Origin: Thiomonas arsenitoxydans | GTDB taxonomy: Bacteria > Pseudomonadota > Gammaproteobacteria > Burkholderiales > Burkholderiaceae_C | Length of the DNA stretch: 64,000 bases | Reading direction: 5' to 3' | NCBI RefSeq assembly: GCF_000253115.1 | Contig: NC_014145.1 | Location: 1,550,001-1,614,000 of the forward strand | In this document: positions 9,207 to 20,466 of the stretch, piece by piece | Layout: each line of letters begins with the position of its first letter | How positions within the stretch are numbered: position 1 is the first letter of the stretch | The notes under the pieces: model-generated | Databases searched by the model: none | What the model saw: the letters and a program-made list of their open reading frames with translations, nothing else | What the model was told of the DNA's origin: nothing | Position numbers and translations under genes: made by a program

Positions 9207-9234
9207 GCCGACATGAAATCGGCATGACTGTCAT
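9207..9234. promoter_or_regulatory. Candidate operator, copy 1 of a shared 22-bp motif
   Basis: Positions 9207-9228 contain the direct repeat CATGA-N6-CATGA (11-bp period) and are immediately followed by an inverted half-site, giving ATGAC-T-GTCAT (9224-9234). The 22 bp are identical at 20 positions to 33518-33539, upstream of the metal response regulator. An 11-bp direct repeat suits OmpR-family regulators. It lies between wrbA and the EAL-CBS-GGDEF gene and could act on either. Confidence 0.5.
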
Positions 9235-9287
9235 CAAACTGTGATGTGGGTGGGATAAAACCGGGCATCTTTCCCGCATTTCGCCCC

Positions 9288-11099
9288 ATGCTTTCTCTCG
9301 TACAACCCCAGATCGGCTATCTCGCCATCCTGCTCGACCGGCTGCTTACGCATGGCGAGCTGCGCGTGGAGTTTCAGCCGGTGTTCGATCTGCGGGGTCA
9401 GTCGATCCACGCCTTTGAGGCGCTGGCGCGCGGACCGCAGAGCTCGCCGCTGGAGCGACCGGATGCGCTGTTTCAGACCGCGCGGGAGAACGGGCGCTTG
9501 TACGAGCTCGATGCCCTGTGCGTGCGCACGAGTTTAGAGACGTTCGCCCGGCTGAATTTGCCGGGGCAGTTGTTCGTCAACGTCACGCAGACCTTGCTCG
9601 ATTCGGGCTGGCTGGGCAGCTCGGCCGCGCTCGATTTGTTGCAAAGACTGGGCTTGCCGCCGTCGCGCATCGTGTTCGAGTTGCTGGAAAGCGATGATCT
9701 GCTGAAAGACGGCGTGGGCATGGAGCAGGCCGAACATCTGCACCGCCTCGGTTTTACGCTGGCGCTGGACGACATGGGGCGGGGTTTCGGCCGCTTTGAA
9801 GCTTGGCAGCGCCTGCATCCGCGCTATCTCAAGATCGACCGGGCGTTCTGCGCCGGGCTGGCCGATGATGCGATCAAGGCGGCGTTCGTGCGCTCGATGT
9901 TGCTCATGGCCGAGGCCAGCCGTTCTTGGGTGGTGGCCGAGGGCGTGGAGTCGGCCCGCGATCTGCGCGTGCTGCGCGAAATCGGCGTGCAGTTGGCGCA
10001 GGGCTTTGTGTTGGAGCGGCCGTCTGCCGCGCCGTCGCGTGAAATGCGCCCGGCGCAACGGGGCTTGATCGAGGCGGCTCAACCCGAGTTGTACCCGCTG
10101 GCTTCGCGCGGCAGCGTGGAACAGTCGGCGCTCGGCCTGGCGCGCCCGATCGCTCCGGTGCAGCCGCAAGTACGGCTGGAAGAGGTGCTGCGCCGCTTCG
10201 ACGCCCAGCCCGATCTGATGTCGATTCCCGTGGTCGATGCGAACGGGCGCGCCCTGGGTATTCTCAACCGCTATGTGCTGGCCGACCGGCTCTGGCGCCC
10301 GCATGTACGCGACCTGCTGGGCAACAAACCCTGCGCCCAGGTGATGAGCGCCGACGTGCTCAAGCTCGATGTGAGCAGCAGTCTGCACCAGGCCAGCCAG
10401 TTGATCGCCGATGCCAGCTTTCGCCACGCCACCGAGGGCGTGCTGGTCACCGAGCAGGGCGACTATCGTGGCCTGTTGCTGGTGGGCGATCTGCTGCGGC
10501 TGGTCAACGAGTTCCAGATCCAGACTGCGCGCTATGCCAACCCGCTGACGCTGCTGCCGGGCAATGTGCCCATCAACGAACAGATCGATCGCCTGCTGGC
10601 CTCGGGGCAGTCTTTCGTGGCGGCGTATGGCGATATCGACCACTTCAAGCCGTTCAACGATGTGTTTGGCTACCGGCTCGGCGACGAGGTCATTGTGCTG
10701 CTGGCCGATCTGCTGCGGGCGCGCTTTGGGCGGCCGGGCGATTTTGTCGGCCACATCGGCGGGGATGATTTCATCGTGGTGAGCGCCGAGCCCGATGCCG
10801 TCGAGCGTCTGCAGACCATTCCGCAGGAATTCGCCGCCGAGATGCCGCGCTTCTTCAATGCGGATCAACGTGAACGCGGCGGATACGAGGCCGTCAACCG
10901 CCGAGGCGAAGCGCAGTGGTTCGGATTTCCCACCGTGTCCTTCGGCGTGCTGACTTTGGCTTCGGGGCAGGTGGAATCGCACCGCGAAGTCTCGGCCCTT
11001 CTGGTCGAGCTGAAAAAAGTGGCCAAGGCGCAGGCCTACGACCGGGTGTTTATCGACCGGCGGCAGTACGGCCCGCAAATGCCGCCCGCCTTGAGGTGA
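9288..11099 (+). CDS. EAL-CBS-GGDEF cyclic-di-GMP protein
   Basis: A 603-residue cytoplasmic signalling protein. The N-terminal EAL phosphodiesterase domain (about residues 10-250) keeps the key motifs: EALAR (Glu44), LFVNVT, FELLES, LALDDMG, LKID and VAEGVES, so it is probably active. A CBS-domain pair follows (about 290-420), which could bind an adenine nucleotide. The C-terminal GGDEF-type domain has GGDDF at 491-495; the Asp-for-Glu change leaves cyclase activity uncertain. The start is ambiguous: a GTG at 9246 adds 14 residues and neither start has a clear ribosome-binding site. The desaturase gene follows after 2 bp. Confidence 0.9.
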   Translation: MLSLVQPQIGYLAILLDRLLTHGELRVEFQPVFDLRGQSIHAFEALARGPQSSPLERPDALFQTARENGRLYELDALCVRTSLETFARLNLPGQLFVNVTQTLLDSGWLGSSAALDLLQRLGLPPSRIVFELLESDDLLKDGVGMEQAEHLHRLGFTLALDDMGRGFGRFEAWQRLHPRYLKIDRAFCAGLADDAIKAAFVRSMLLMAEASRSWVVAEGVESARDLRVLREIGVQLAQGFVLERPSAAPSREMRPAQRGLIEAAQPELYPLASRGSVEQSALGLARPIAPVQPQVRLEEVLRRFDAQPDLMSIPVVDANGRALGILNRYVLADRLWRPHVRDLLGNKPCAQVMSADVLKLDVSSSLHQASQLIADASFRHATEGVLVTEQGDYRGLLLVGDLLRLVNEFQIQTARYANPLTLLPGNVPINEQIDRLLASGQSFVAAYGDIDHFKPFNDVFGYRLGDEVIVLLADLLRARFGRPGDFVGHIGGDDFIVVSAEPDAVERLQTIPQEFAAEMPRFFNADQRERGGYEAVNRRGEAQWFGFPTVSFGVLTLASGQVESHREVSALLVELKKVAKAQAYDRVFIDRRQYGPQMPPALR

Positions 11100-11101
11100 A
11101 C

Positions 11102-12055
11102 ATGAGCAGCGCGGCAACCGACCCTCGCAGCATTCCGGCGCGGCTCAATCTGTTGCTCGCGGTCATGGCGCTGACGATGTCAGGCTGGCTGTGGATCGCT
11201 CTGCCGCTGCTGCTGCCCGCGCTGCCTGCTTTGGGATGGAGTCTGCTGGTCGTGGTGCTGGCGACCACTTTTTACTGGTCTTTGCTGCACGAAGGCATCC
11301 ACGCCGTGCTGCTTCCCGACCGGCGCCTGAACGACGCGCTTTCGCGCCTGCTGGCCATCGGCTTTCCGGCGCCGTTTGCGGTGCTGCGGTTCGGGCATCT
11401 CAAGCACCACCAGTTCAACCGCACCGCTATCGACCGCAGCGAAGTGTTCGATCCGGCCTTGACCACGCGCAGCGCGGCCGCCTGGCGTTACTACCCGCAA
11501 CTGCTCATCGGCCTGTATGCCAGCGAAGTGGCCGCGCTGCTGCTGGTGTGGTTGCCGCCGGCCTGGCTGCTGCGGCTGGCACAGCATCTGCCGGCCGAGC
11601 CCGGTCTGCCGTCGCTGGCGCAGAGTCTGGAGCGGCAACTGCTCAAGCCCGACACCCTGCGCCCCATGCGTCTGGACAGCCTGGCGTCACTGGTGCTGAT
11701 GGCGTGCAGCGTCTGGCTCTACGGCGCGCATGTCTGGATGCTGCTGCTGGCGCTGCTGGGCCGGGGGCTGCTGATTTCGCTCACCGACAACGCCTATCAC
11801 TACGGCACCCCGCTGCACCAGCCGGGCGACGACGTGCGCCATGCCCGCAACCTGCGGCTGCCGCAGCTGGCGTCGGCGCTGATCTTGTACTTCAACTACC
11901 ACGCGGTGCACCACCGCCACCCGGCGCTGCCGTGGCGCGCCTTGCCCGCAGCCGCGCACCCGGGAGAGATCGCCGCCGCCGCACCGTATGCGGCAGGGCT
12001 GCTCGTGCAGTTGCGCGGGCCGATCGCGGTGCACGATCTACCGCGGCGCGGCTGA
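11102..12055 (+). CDS. Membrane fatty acid desaturase family protein
   Basis: A 317-residue integral membrane di-iron enzyme. Three histidine boxes are present: HEGIH (from His63), HLKHH (from His99) and HAVHH (from His267), with hydrophobic segments at about residues 22-58 and around 140 and 220. NAYHYGTPLHQPGDD is another conserved patch. Such enzymes introduce double bonds or hydroxyls into acyl chains or carotenoid-like lipids. The gene starts 2 bp after the EAL-CBS-GGDEF gene and is probably co-transcribed. The substrate and double-bond position cannot be read. Confidence 0.88.
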   Translation: MSSAATDPRSIPARLNLLLAVMALTMSGWLWIALPLLLPALPALGWSLLVVVLATTFYWSLLHEGIHAVLLPDRRLNDALSRLLAIGFPAPFAVLRFGHLKHHQFNRTAIDRSEVFDPALTTRSAAAWRYYPQLLIGLYASEVAALLLVWLPPAWLLRLAQHLPAEPGLPSLAQSLERQLLKPDTLRPMRLDSLASLVLMACSVWLYGAHVWMLLLALLGRGLLISLTDNAYHYGTPLHQPGDDVRHARNLRLPQLASALILYFNYHAVHHRHPALPWRALPAAAHPGEIAAAAPYAAGLLVQLRGPIAVHDLPRRG

Positions 12056-12231
12056 TTGCAGCGCGGGCGAGTTCAGGAGTCTGGTGGACTCGAGGATCGC
12101 GGGCGGCAAATTGGCGCTGGGCGTCCGCATCGTCATTTTTCGGCATCCTCGCCCCAAGCCCGACTGACTCTTGGCGGCGGCGACCGCGCCGGTGCGCACT
12201 GCTCGCGCAGCGCCTATATACTGCGCCTGAG

Positions 12232-15499
<3,268 letters not shown>

Positions 15500-15503
<4 letters not shown>

Positions 15504-15733
15504 GCACCCCCAATCTTCAAACCGCATCGGCTCTGTCGCTGCAAATCAACGGCGAGGCCGTGCAAACTTCCAGCGCCACACTGGCCGATCTGCTCTCCGA
15601 GCGCGGCTATGACACCACGCAGGCTTTGGCTTGCGCGGTGAATCGGCATTTCGTGCCGCGCACCCTTTGGGCGCAACAGGTCTTGCAGCCGGGCGACGCC
15701 ATCGAAGTGGTCAGCCCCGTGGTGGGAGGATGA
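15500..15733 (+). CDS. thiS: Sulfur carrier protein ThiS
   Basis: A 77-residue ubiquitin-fold sulfur carrier ending in the required Gly-Gly, whose C-terminus is converted to a thiocarboxylate and donates sulfur to the thiazole ring. The pattern LQINGEAVQ, then LADLLSERGYDTTQALACAVNRHFV and DAIEVVSPVVGG fits ThiS. It is about 10 residues longer than usual at the N-terminus. The ATG at 15500 overlaps the thiO stop (ATGA); thiG begins 1 bp after the stop. No thiF adenylyltransferase is in this cluster, so ThiS activation must be encoded elsewhere. Confidence 0.93.
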
Positions 15734-15734
15734 A

Positions 15735-16589
15735 ATGGATCTCGCAGACATGAATCAGACGGCTTCTCCCGTGCAACCCCACTGCGCCGTGCTGAGCCAG
15801 CCCGATCCCTTGCAGGTTGGCGGCGTCAGCTTGCACAGCCGCCTGTTTCTGGGCACCGCGCGTTATCCGGCGCCCAGCGTGCTCGCCGAGGCCGTGCAGG
15901 CCGCGCAGGTGGAGGTGCTCACCGTGTCGTTGCGCCGCTTAGCTCCAGAAAGTCAGTCCGGGCAGGCGTGGTGGCAGCGCATCCGTGAGATGGGGCGGCA
16001 TCTGCTACCCAACACCGCCGGTTGTCACTCCGCGGAAGAGGCCATCACCGTGGCGCAGATGGCGCGCGAAATTTTCGGCACTCACTGGATCAAGCTCGAA
16101 GTCATCGGCGACGACTACACCCTGCAGCCCGATCCCTGGGGCACCGTGGCCGCCGCGCAAACTCTGGTGCGTGAGGGCTTCGCCGTGTTCGCCTACACCA
16201 CCGACGATCTGGTGACCGCGCTCAAGCTGCGTGACGTCGGGGTCGCCGCCATCATGCCCTGGGCCGCGCCCATCGGCACCGGCGCCGGGCCGCGCAACCT
16301 GCCCGCACTGCGCACCCTGCGCGAGCGCCTGCCCGACAGCGTGCTGGTAGTCGATGCCGGCATCGGCACCCCCCACCACGCCGCGCAGGTGATGGAACTG
16401 GGTTATGACGCCGTGCTGGTTAACACCGCAGTGGCCGAGGCCGGCGACCCGGTGGCGATGGCCCGCGCTTTTACACTGAGTGTGCAGGCCGGCCGTCTGG
16501 CCCACCGCGCGCTGCCCATGCGCACGCGCGAAGTGGCGCAAGCCTCCACGCCCATGGTGGGCGTGCCGTTCTGGCATCAGGGGAGTTGA
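15735..16589 (+). CDS. thiG: Thiazole synthase ThiG
   Basis: A 284-residue TIM-barrel enzyme that builds thiazole phosphate from deoxyxylulose phosphate, ThiS-thiocarboxylate and iminoglycine. The Schiff-base lysine is Lys120 in WIKLEVIGD. Other conserved segments are FLGTARYP, LPNTAGCHSAEEA, PWAAPIGTGAGPRN, VVDAGIGTPHHA and DAVLVNTAVAEAGDPVAMARAF. About 25 N-terminal residues precede the conserved domain; an internal Met at residue 6 is an alternative start. It is the last thi gene of the operon; the channel gene begins 4 bp later. Confidence 0.96.
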   Translation: MDLADMNQTASPVQPHCAVLSQPDPLQVGGVSLHSRLFLGTARYPAPSVLAEAVQAAQVEVLTVSLRRLAPESQSGQAWWQRIREMGRHLLPNTAGCHSAEEAITVAQMAREIFGTHWIKLEVIGDDYTLQPDPWGTVAAAQTLVREGFAVFAYTTDDLVTALKLRDVGVAAIMPWAAPIGTGAGPRNLPALRTLRERLPDSVLVVDAGIGTPHHAAQVMELGYDAVLVNTAVAEAGDPVAMARAFTLSVQAGRLAHRALPMRTREVAQASTPMVGVPFWHQGS

Positions 16590-16593
16590 GCGC

Positions 16594-17166
16594 GTGAAAA
16601 AAGAACGTCTGGAAGCCTTCAGCGATGGCGTGTTCGCCATCATCATCACCATCATGGTGCTGGAATTGAAAGTGCCGCACGGCGAGCATCTCGACGCTCT
16701 CCTGCCGCTGTGGCCGGTCTTTCTCAGCTATGTGCTCAGCTTTGTCTATGTGGGCATTTACTGGAACAACCACCATCATCTGTTTCAGGCGTGCGACCGG
16801 GTTTCTGGCGCGGTCTTGTGGGCCAACCTGCACCTGCTGTTCTGGCTCTCGCTATTCCCTTTCGTCACCGGCTGGCTGGGGGAAAACCACTTCGCCGAGC
16901 TGCCTGCTGCGGTGTACGGCATCGTGCTGCTGATGGCTGCGATGGCCTATTGGATTCTGCAAAAAACACTGATCGCCGCGGAAGGCGAGCGATCGGTGCT
17001 GCGGCGCGCCTTGGGCCAGGACTGGAAGGGCAAGCTCTCGCCAGTGCTCTACCTTGCAGGCATCGTGGTCAGTTTTTGGCAGGCCGGGGCGGCGCTTGCG
17101 TTTTATGTAGGGGTGGCGCTGCTCTGGCTGGTTCCTGACCGGCGGATTGAAAAAACGCTGCGCTAA
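16594..17166 (+). CDS. TMEM175-family membrane protein (DUF1211), putative K+ channel
   Basis: A 190-residue protein opening with RLEAFSDGVFAIIITIMVLEL, the FSD motif of bacterial TMEM175 proteins, some of which are tetrameric potassium channels. About five to six transmembrane segments are visible, including IYWNNHHHLFQACDRV between them. It starts at a GTG 4 bp after thiG, so it may be transcribed with the thi operon, but nothing links it functionally to thiamine. The stop is 3 bp from the stop of the convergent glycosyltransferase gene. Confidence 0.85.
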   Translation: MKKERLEAFSDGVFAIIITIMVLELKVPHGEHLDALLPLWPVFLSYVLSFVYVGIYWNNHHHLFQACDRVSGAVLWANLHLLFWLSLFPFVTGWLGENHFAELPAAVYGIVLLMAAMAYWILQKTLIAAEGERSVLRRALGQDWKGKLSPVLYLAGIVVSFWQAGAALAFYVGVALLWLVPDRRIEKTLR

Positions 17167-17169
17167 GGT

Positions 17170-18966
17170 TTAGCGTTTGGCGCCGCGGCTGTAAAACACC
17201 ACGCTGTCCTTGAAAGGCTGGCTGTGCAAGCCGTGGGCGAGCCCGCTGGCCTGCCAGCTTTGCAGCCGCTTGCGCGACACCCACACAGCGAAGGGCTTGC
17301 CCTCGGCTCGGGCCTTCAGCAGCGCGTTTTCGTTCACGCAAGTGTTCTGCCGCCTGTCGTCCCGGCAGCCGAACCACAGGTCTTCGCTGGCGCTGTCGAT
17401 CACGAACAAATGAGGGACGCCGTAGAACAAAAGCGATGCATCATGATCCTCGAAGGTTTGCCAGGAGAACCACACGGTGTCTGCGGGTAAGAGTCGATGC
17501 ATGACCCCAGCGACCTGTTTCTGCGAGATCTCGGCCGTTTTAGCGACAGCGAGCTGAGCGGAGAAATCCACCATGATCACCGCGCTCAGGCTGAAGACCG
17601 CCAGACCGAGGGCCAGCCTGCGCGACCACAGCAGCGCGCCGCCGATGAACGCCGCCAGCGCAACCCCGATGACCAGCGCGGGCAGCCAGCCGAATTGCGC
17701 TGCGGGCAGGCCAGAGCGCAGCAATTCGGCATGAAGCGGCGGCGTGAATGTCAACCCCCAGAGGCCCAGCGCGGCCATGCCGAACAGCAGCGCCCCCAGC
17801 CCAAGGCGACGGGGCAAGGCGGCGCCGTCGTCATCGGCCCGCAGGGCCGCCTGCAGCCGCACACCCAGCCACCAGGCGACCAAGGGCACCACGGGCAGGA
17901 GGTAATACGCTCCCTTGTCGCTCGCAGAGCTAAAGAAAACGGTGAGGATGATTGCGGTGTTGCGCGCCCAGCGCGCTGACGCGGTGGCCGTATCGTCGCC
18001 GTGCAAGCGGGGCGCAAACGCGGCGAGCACGGCGAGCAGCGGCGTCCACTGAAAAAAGCCGATCAGCAGCTTGGGGCCGTAGTACCACCAAGGCCCGTGG
18101 TGAAAATCATCTGGAATGCGCGTGCCCAGAAACCGGCCGATGGTTTCGTTGACAAAGAAAAACCAGCCAAAACCCGGCAGGATGCGCAGCGCGGCCAGAT
18201 GCCAGGGGGCCGCAACCAGTACGAAAATGGCGATAGCCCAAGGATCGAGATAGAACTTCAGCAGTTCGCTGCGCTTCCATGCGCCGGGGGCCGCCAGCAG
18301 TTGCACCAGGGCGACCAGGCCGAGCAACAGCAGCGCCTCCGGGCCTTTGGTCAGCGTGGCGATCGCCACTGCAACAGCGGCGGCACGCAGCCAGACCCGC
18401 TGCCGGCGCTCCACTGCAAGCACCAGCAGAGCCAGGGCGGCCAGCCAGAAAAACACCATCAGCGGATCGAACAGGATGTTGCGGGCGATCAGCACATAGC
18501 CCAATGCCGTGCCGGTGACCAGCGCGGCGAACCGGCCCGCAAGCGGCGCGGACACCGCCCGGCCCAACACGATGCACCCGAGCACCGTCAGCCACGCGGC
18601 CAGGGCGTCGGGCAGCCGCGCCTGCCAGGCCCCGGCGCCGAAGGCCTTGAAGCTCAGCGCCATCAACCAATAGAGCAGCGGCGGCTTTTCGATGTAGGGA
18701 ACGCCGTCGAGATGGGGGATGATCCACGATCCGCCATGCGCCATCGCCAGGGCAATGCTGGCATAGAGCGCCTCGTTGGTGTCGCGGATGGGGGCGGCAC
18801 CCAGACGCCAGAACAGGCTCGCCGCTGCAATCAGCAGCACAAGGCCATCAACCAGAAGACTGGCTCGCCACCGCGCATCGGCCAGCGCCGCGATCCGCCC
18901 TGGCTTGTGGGCAGGCGTTGCTGCGGCTTGTGGGGTTGAGCAATGCAGGGAGGTGCTATGACGCAT
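17170..18966 (-). CDS. ArnT/PMT-like glycosyltransferase (GT family 39-type)
   Basis: A 598-residue multi-pass inner-membrane glycosyltransferase of the ArnT/PMT superfamily. The first periplasmic loop has DTNEALYASIALAMAHGG followed by HLDGVPYIEKPPLLYW, the conserved acidic and lipid-phosphate-sugar-binding region. At least ten hydrophobic segments follow, then a soluble C-terminal domain of about 120 residues. Relatives transfer sugars such as aminoarabinose from undecaprenyl phosphate to lipid A or proteins. A TTG at 19008 would add 14 residues; I preferred the ATG at 18966. No arn operon is nearby, so the donor and acceptor are unknown. Confidence 0.88.
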   Translation of the reverse strand: MRHSTSLHCSTPQAAATPAHKPGRIAALADARWRASLLVDGLVLLIAAASLFWRLGAAPIRDTNEALYASIALAMAHGGSWIIPHLDGVPYIEKPPLLYWLMALSFKAFGAGAWQARLPDALAAWLTVLGCIVLGRAVSAPLAGRFAALVTGTALGYVLIARNILFDPLMVFFWLAALALLVLAVERRQRVWLRAAAVAVAIATLTKGPEALLLLGLVALVQLLAAPGAWKRSELLKFYLDPWAIAIFVLVAAPWHLAALRILPGFGWFFFVNETIGRFLGTRIPDDFHHGPWWYYGPKLLIGFFQWTPLLAVLAAFAPRLHGDDTATASARWARNTAIILTVFFSSASDKGAYYLLPVVPLVAWWLGVRLQAALRADDDGAALPRRLGLGALLFGMAALGLWGLTFTPPLHAELLRSGLPAAQFGWLPALVIGVALAAFIGGALLWSRRLALGLAVFSLSAVIMVDFSAQLAVAKTAEISQKQVAGVMHRLLPADTVWFSWQTFEDHDASLLFYGVPHLFVIDSASEDLWFGCRDDRRQNTCVNENALLKARAEGKPFAVWVSRKRLQSWQASGLAHGLHSQPFKDSVVFYSRGAKR

Positions 18967-19088
18967 GAAAAGCGAATTGCGAATGGAGTGTGGCAAAGAG
19001 TTTGGCAAATTGGCCTATGACCGCCAGGAGCCTGTCGGGCGTGCAAGCGCCACATTTTCGTGAAGACATGCGCTCGTGAAAATGAAAA

Positions 19089-19112
19089 GCGGATGACGAT
19101 TTCGTCATCCGC
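19089..19112 (-). terminator. Intrinsic terminator for the leftward 19.2-22.2 kb cluster
   Basis: GCGGATGACG-ATTT-CGTCATCCGC is a perfect 10-bp stem with a 4-nt loop. On the minus strand it is followed by TTTTCATTTTC, giving a T-rich tail. It lies 74 bp beyond the stop of the small exported protein gene at 19186-19509. The rest of 18967-19185 shows no other signal. Confidence 0.75.
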
Positions 19113-19185
19113 ATTGCCCCCTGGAGGGAGGGAGCTGTGAACGCCCACAGAGCGATGGCAGGCGCTGCCCGGGTGCGCGCTCGTC

Positions 19186-19509
19186 TTAGTCGCCGCCGCG
19201 GTCGTCTTCTCCGTGGTGACGATCCCAATGCCTGTGATCGCGCCTTTCGCCGCGGTATTGGGGTCCGGGGGCGTAATAGACCGGAGCCGGAACATATTGC
19301 ACCGGTGGCGCCACATAGACCGGCTGCGGCGCCACCGGGTAGGCGTTGCCGACGTTGGCGATCAGCCCCGGCACGCCGATGGCCAGTGACCAGAGTGGAG
19401 AGTCATCCGCATGCGCGGCGGGAAGCGCGACGACAGTGCTTAGCGCGATTGCCGCCAAGGTTTTTGCGAACAAATGAGGCAAGCGGGGGTGGGAGTTGGT
19501 GGTTTGCAT
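19186..19509 (-). CDS. Small exported Pro/Tyr-rich (PXPV-type) protein
   Basis: A 107-residue protein with a signal peptide (hydrophobic ALSTVVALPAAHA, cleavage before DDSP). The mature part has repeated PXPV-like units (PQPVYVAPPV, VPAPVYYAPGP) and a charged His/Arg/Asp-rich tail (HRHWDRHHGEDDRGGD). Such proteins are exported and uncharacterised. The gene at 35869-36453 shares the PQPVYVAP repeat style and a similar charged tail. It is probably the last gene of the lipoprotein-EAL cluster and is followed by a strong terminator. Confidence 0.7.
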   Translation of the reverse strand: MQTTNSHPRLPHLFAKTLAAIALSTVVALPAAHADDSPLWSLAIGVPGLIANVGNAYPVAPQPVYVAPPVQYVPAPVYYAPGPQYRGERRDHRHWDRHHGEDDRGGD

Positions 19510-19594
19510 GATGGGATGAACGGTTCGGGTTGGAAACGGGTTGACGGGCAGATGGATATTTCGCGTGAAGGCGCGGTGGAGGACATGTCGGGCG

Positions 19595-20464
19595 TCATAG
19601 CGTCGACCGCACGGCGGTTGGCTGCCCCCAGAAAAACCCCTGTCCCCAATGCACGCCGAGGTCGCGCAGCCACTGCAGCGCCGTCTGGCTTTCCACGCCT
19701 TCGGCGATGGTGATGAGGTTCAGGTCTAGCGCAAGCTGGAGCAGGTGGCGCATCACCTGCTCGCCCTTGGCCGTGCGCAGGCCCGTCTGCACCAGGCTTC
19801 GGTCCAGTTTGAGATAGCGGATGGGCAGGGCCAGCAGATATGGGAAGGCGCTGTGATTGCTGCCGAAATCGTCGAGCGCCAGTTCAAAGCCCAGATCGAG
19901 CAAGGGCTCGAGGTTCGCAAGAAGGCGGGCCGGATCGGTGTCGAGATTGCGCTCGGTGATTTCCAGCACCCAAGGTGTCTGGCTTGTATCGGCGCCGCTC
20001 TGCCTCTGCCGCCAGTGCCGGTGCTGCTGCGCGAGCTTGTCCATGCAGGACGGCTCAGCCAGGAAAGCGCTGGAGCAGTTGAGGAACAATTTCCCCGGGG
20101 CCGCCGCGAACGGTACGGGCTGAGAAGCGGCGGCCATGGCTTGCGCTGTGATGACAGCGTCGATGCGCGGCTCGATGCCTAATTTAGCGGCCGTGCCGAT
20201 GAACGCCTCCGCCGTCACCACCCGCCCTTGCGGGGTCAGCAGACGCGCCAGCGCCTCCTGGCCCATCGTCTGCAGATCGTCCAGACGCAGGATGGGCTGA
20301 TAGGCCACGCGCAGCCGCTGTTCCTGCAAGGCCAGCCGCAGTTGGGCGCGCGCAAAGGCGTCGCTGCTGCTGGCGGCGCCCAGCCGTTCCCGCACCCACT
20401 GGGCCTGAAGGACGGAGTCTGCAGTAGGCAAGGCCGACGGTGCGATGAGCTCTGGCGCGCCCAT
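19595..20464 (-). CDS. EAL-domain cyclic-di-GMP phosphodiesterase
   Basis: A 289-residue single-domain EAL protein without an obvious sensor or membrane segment. Catalytic motifs are kept: QEALARL, LFLNCSS, LEITERN, LALDDFGSNHS, YLKLDRSL and TIAEGVES, so hydrolysis of c-di-GMP is likely. The ATG at 20464 lies 2 bp after the stop of the upstream lipoprotein gene; a TTG at 20470 is an alternative. The tight spacing implies co-expression with that lipoprotein, which could link the cell envelope to c-di-GMP turnover. Confidence 0.9.
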   Translation of the reverse strand: MGAPELIAPSALPTADSVLQAQWVRERLGAASSSDAFARAQLRLALQEQRLRVAYQPILRLDDLQTMGQEALARLLTPQGRVVTAEAFIGTAAKLGIEPRIDAVITAQAMAAASQPVPFAAAPGKLFLNCSSAFLAEPSCMDKLAQQHRHWRQRQSGADTSQTPWVLEITERNLDTDPARLLANLEPLLDLGFELALDDFGSNHSAFPYLLALPIRYLKLDRSLVQTGLRTAKGEQVMRHLLQLALDLNLITIAEGVESQTALQWLRDLGVHWGQGFFWGQPTAVRSTL

Positions 20465-20466
20465 GG

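Noticed and set aside
19089..19112. The perfect hairpin read as an operator
   Set aside because: Its minus-strand T-rich tail and place after a stop codon fit a terminator better.
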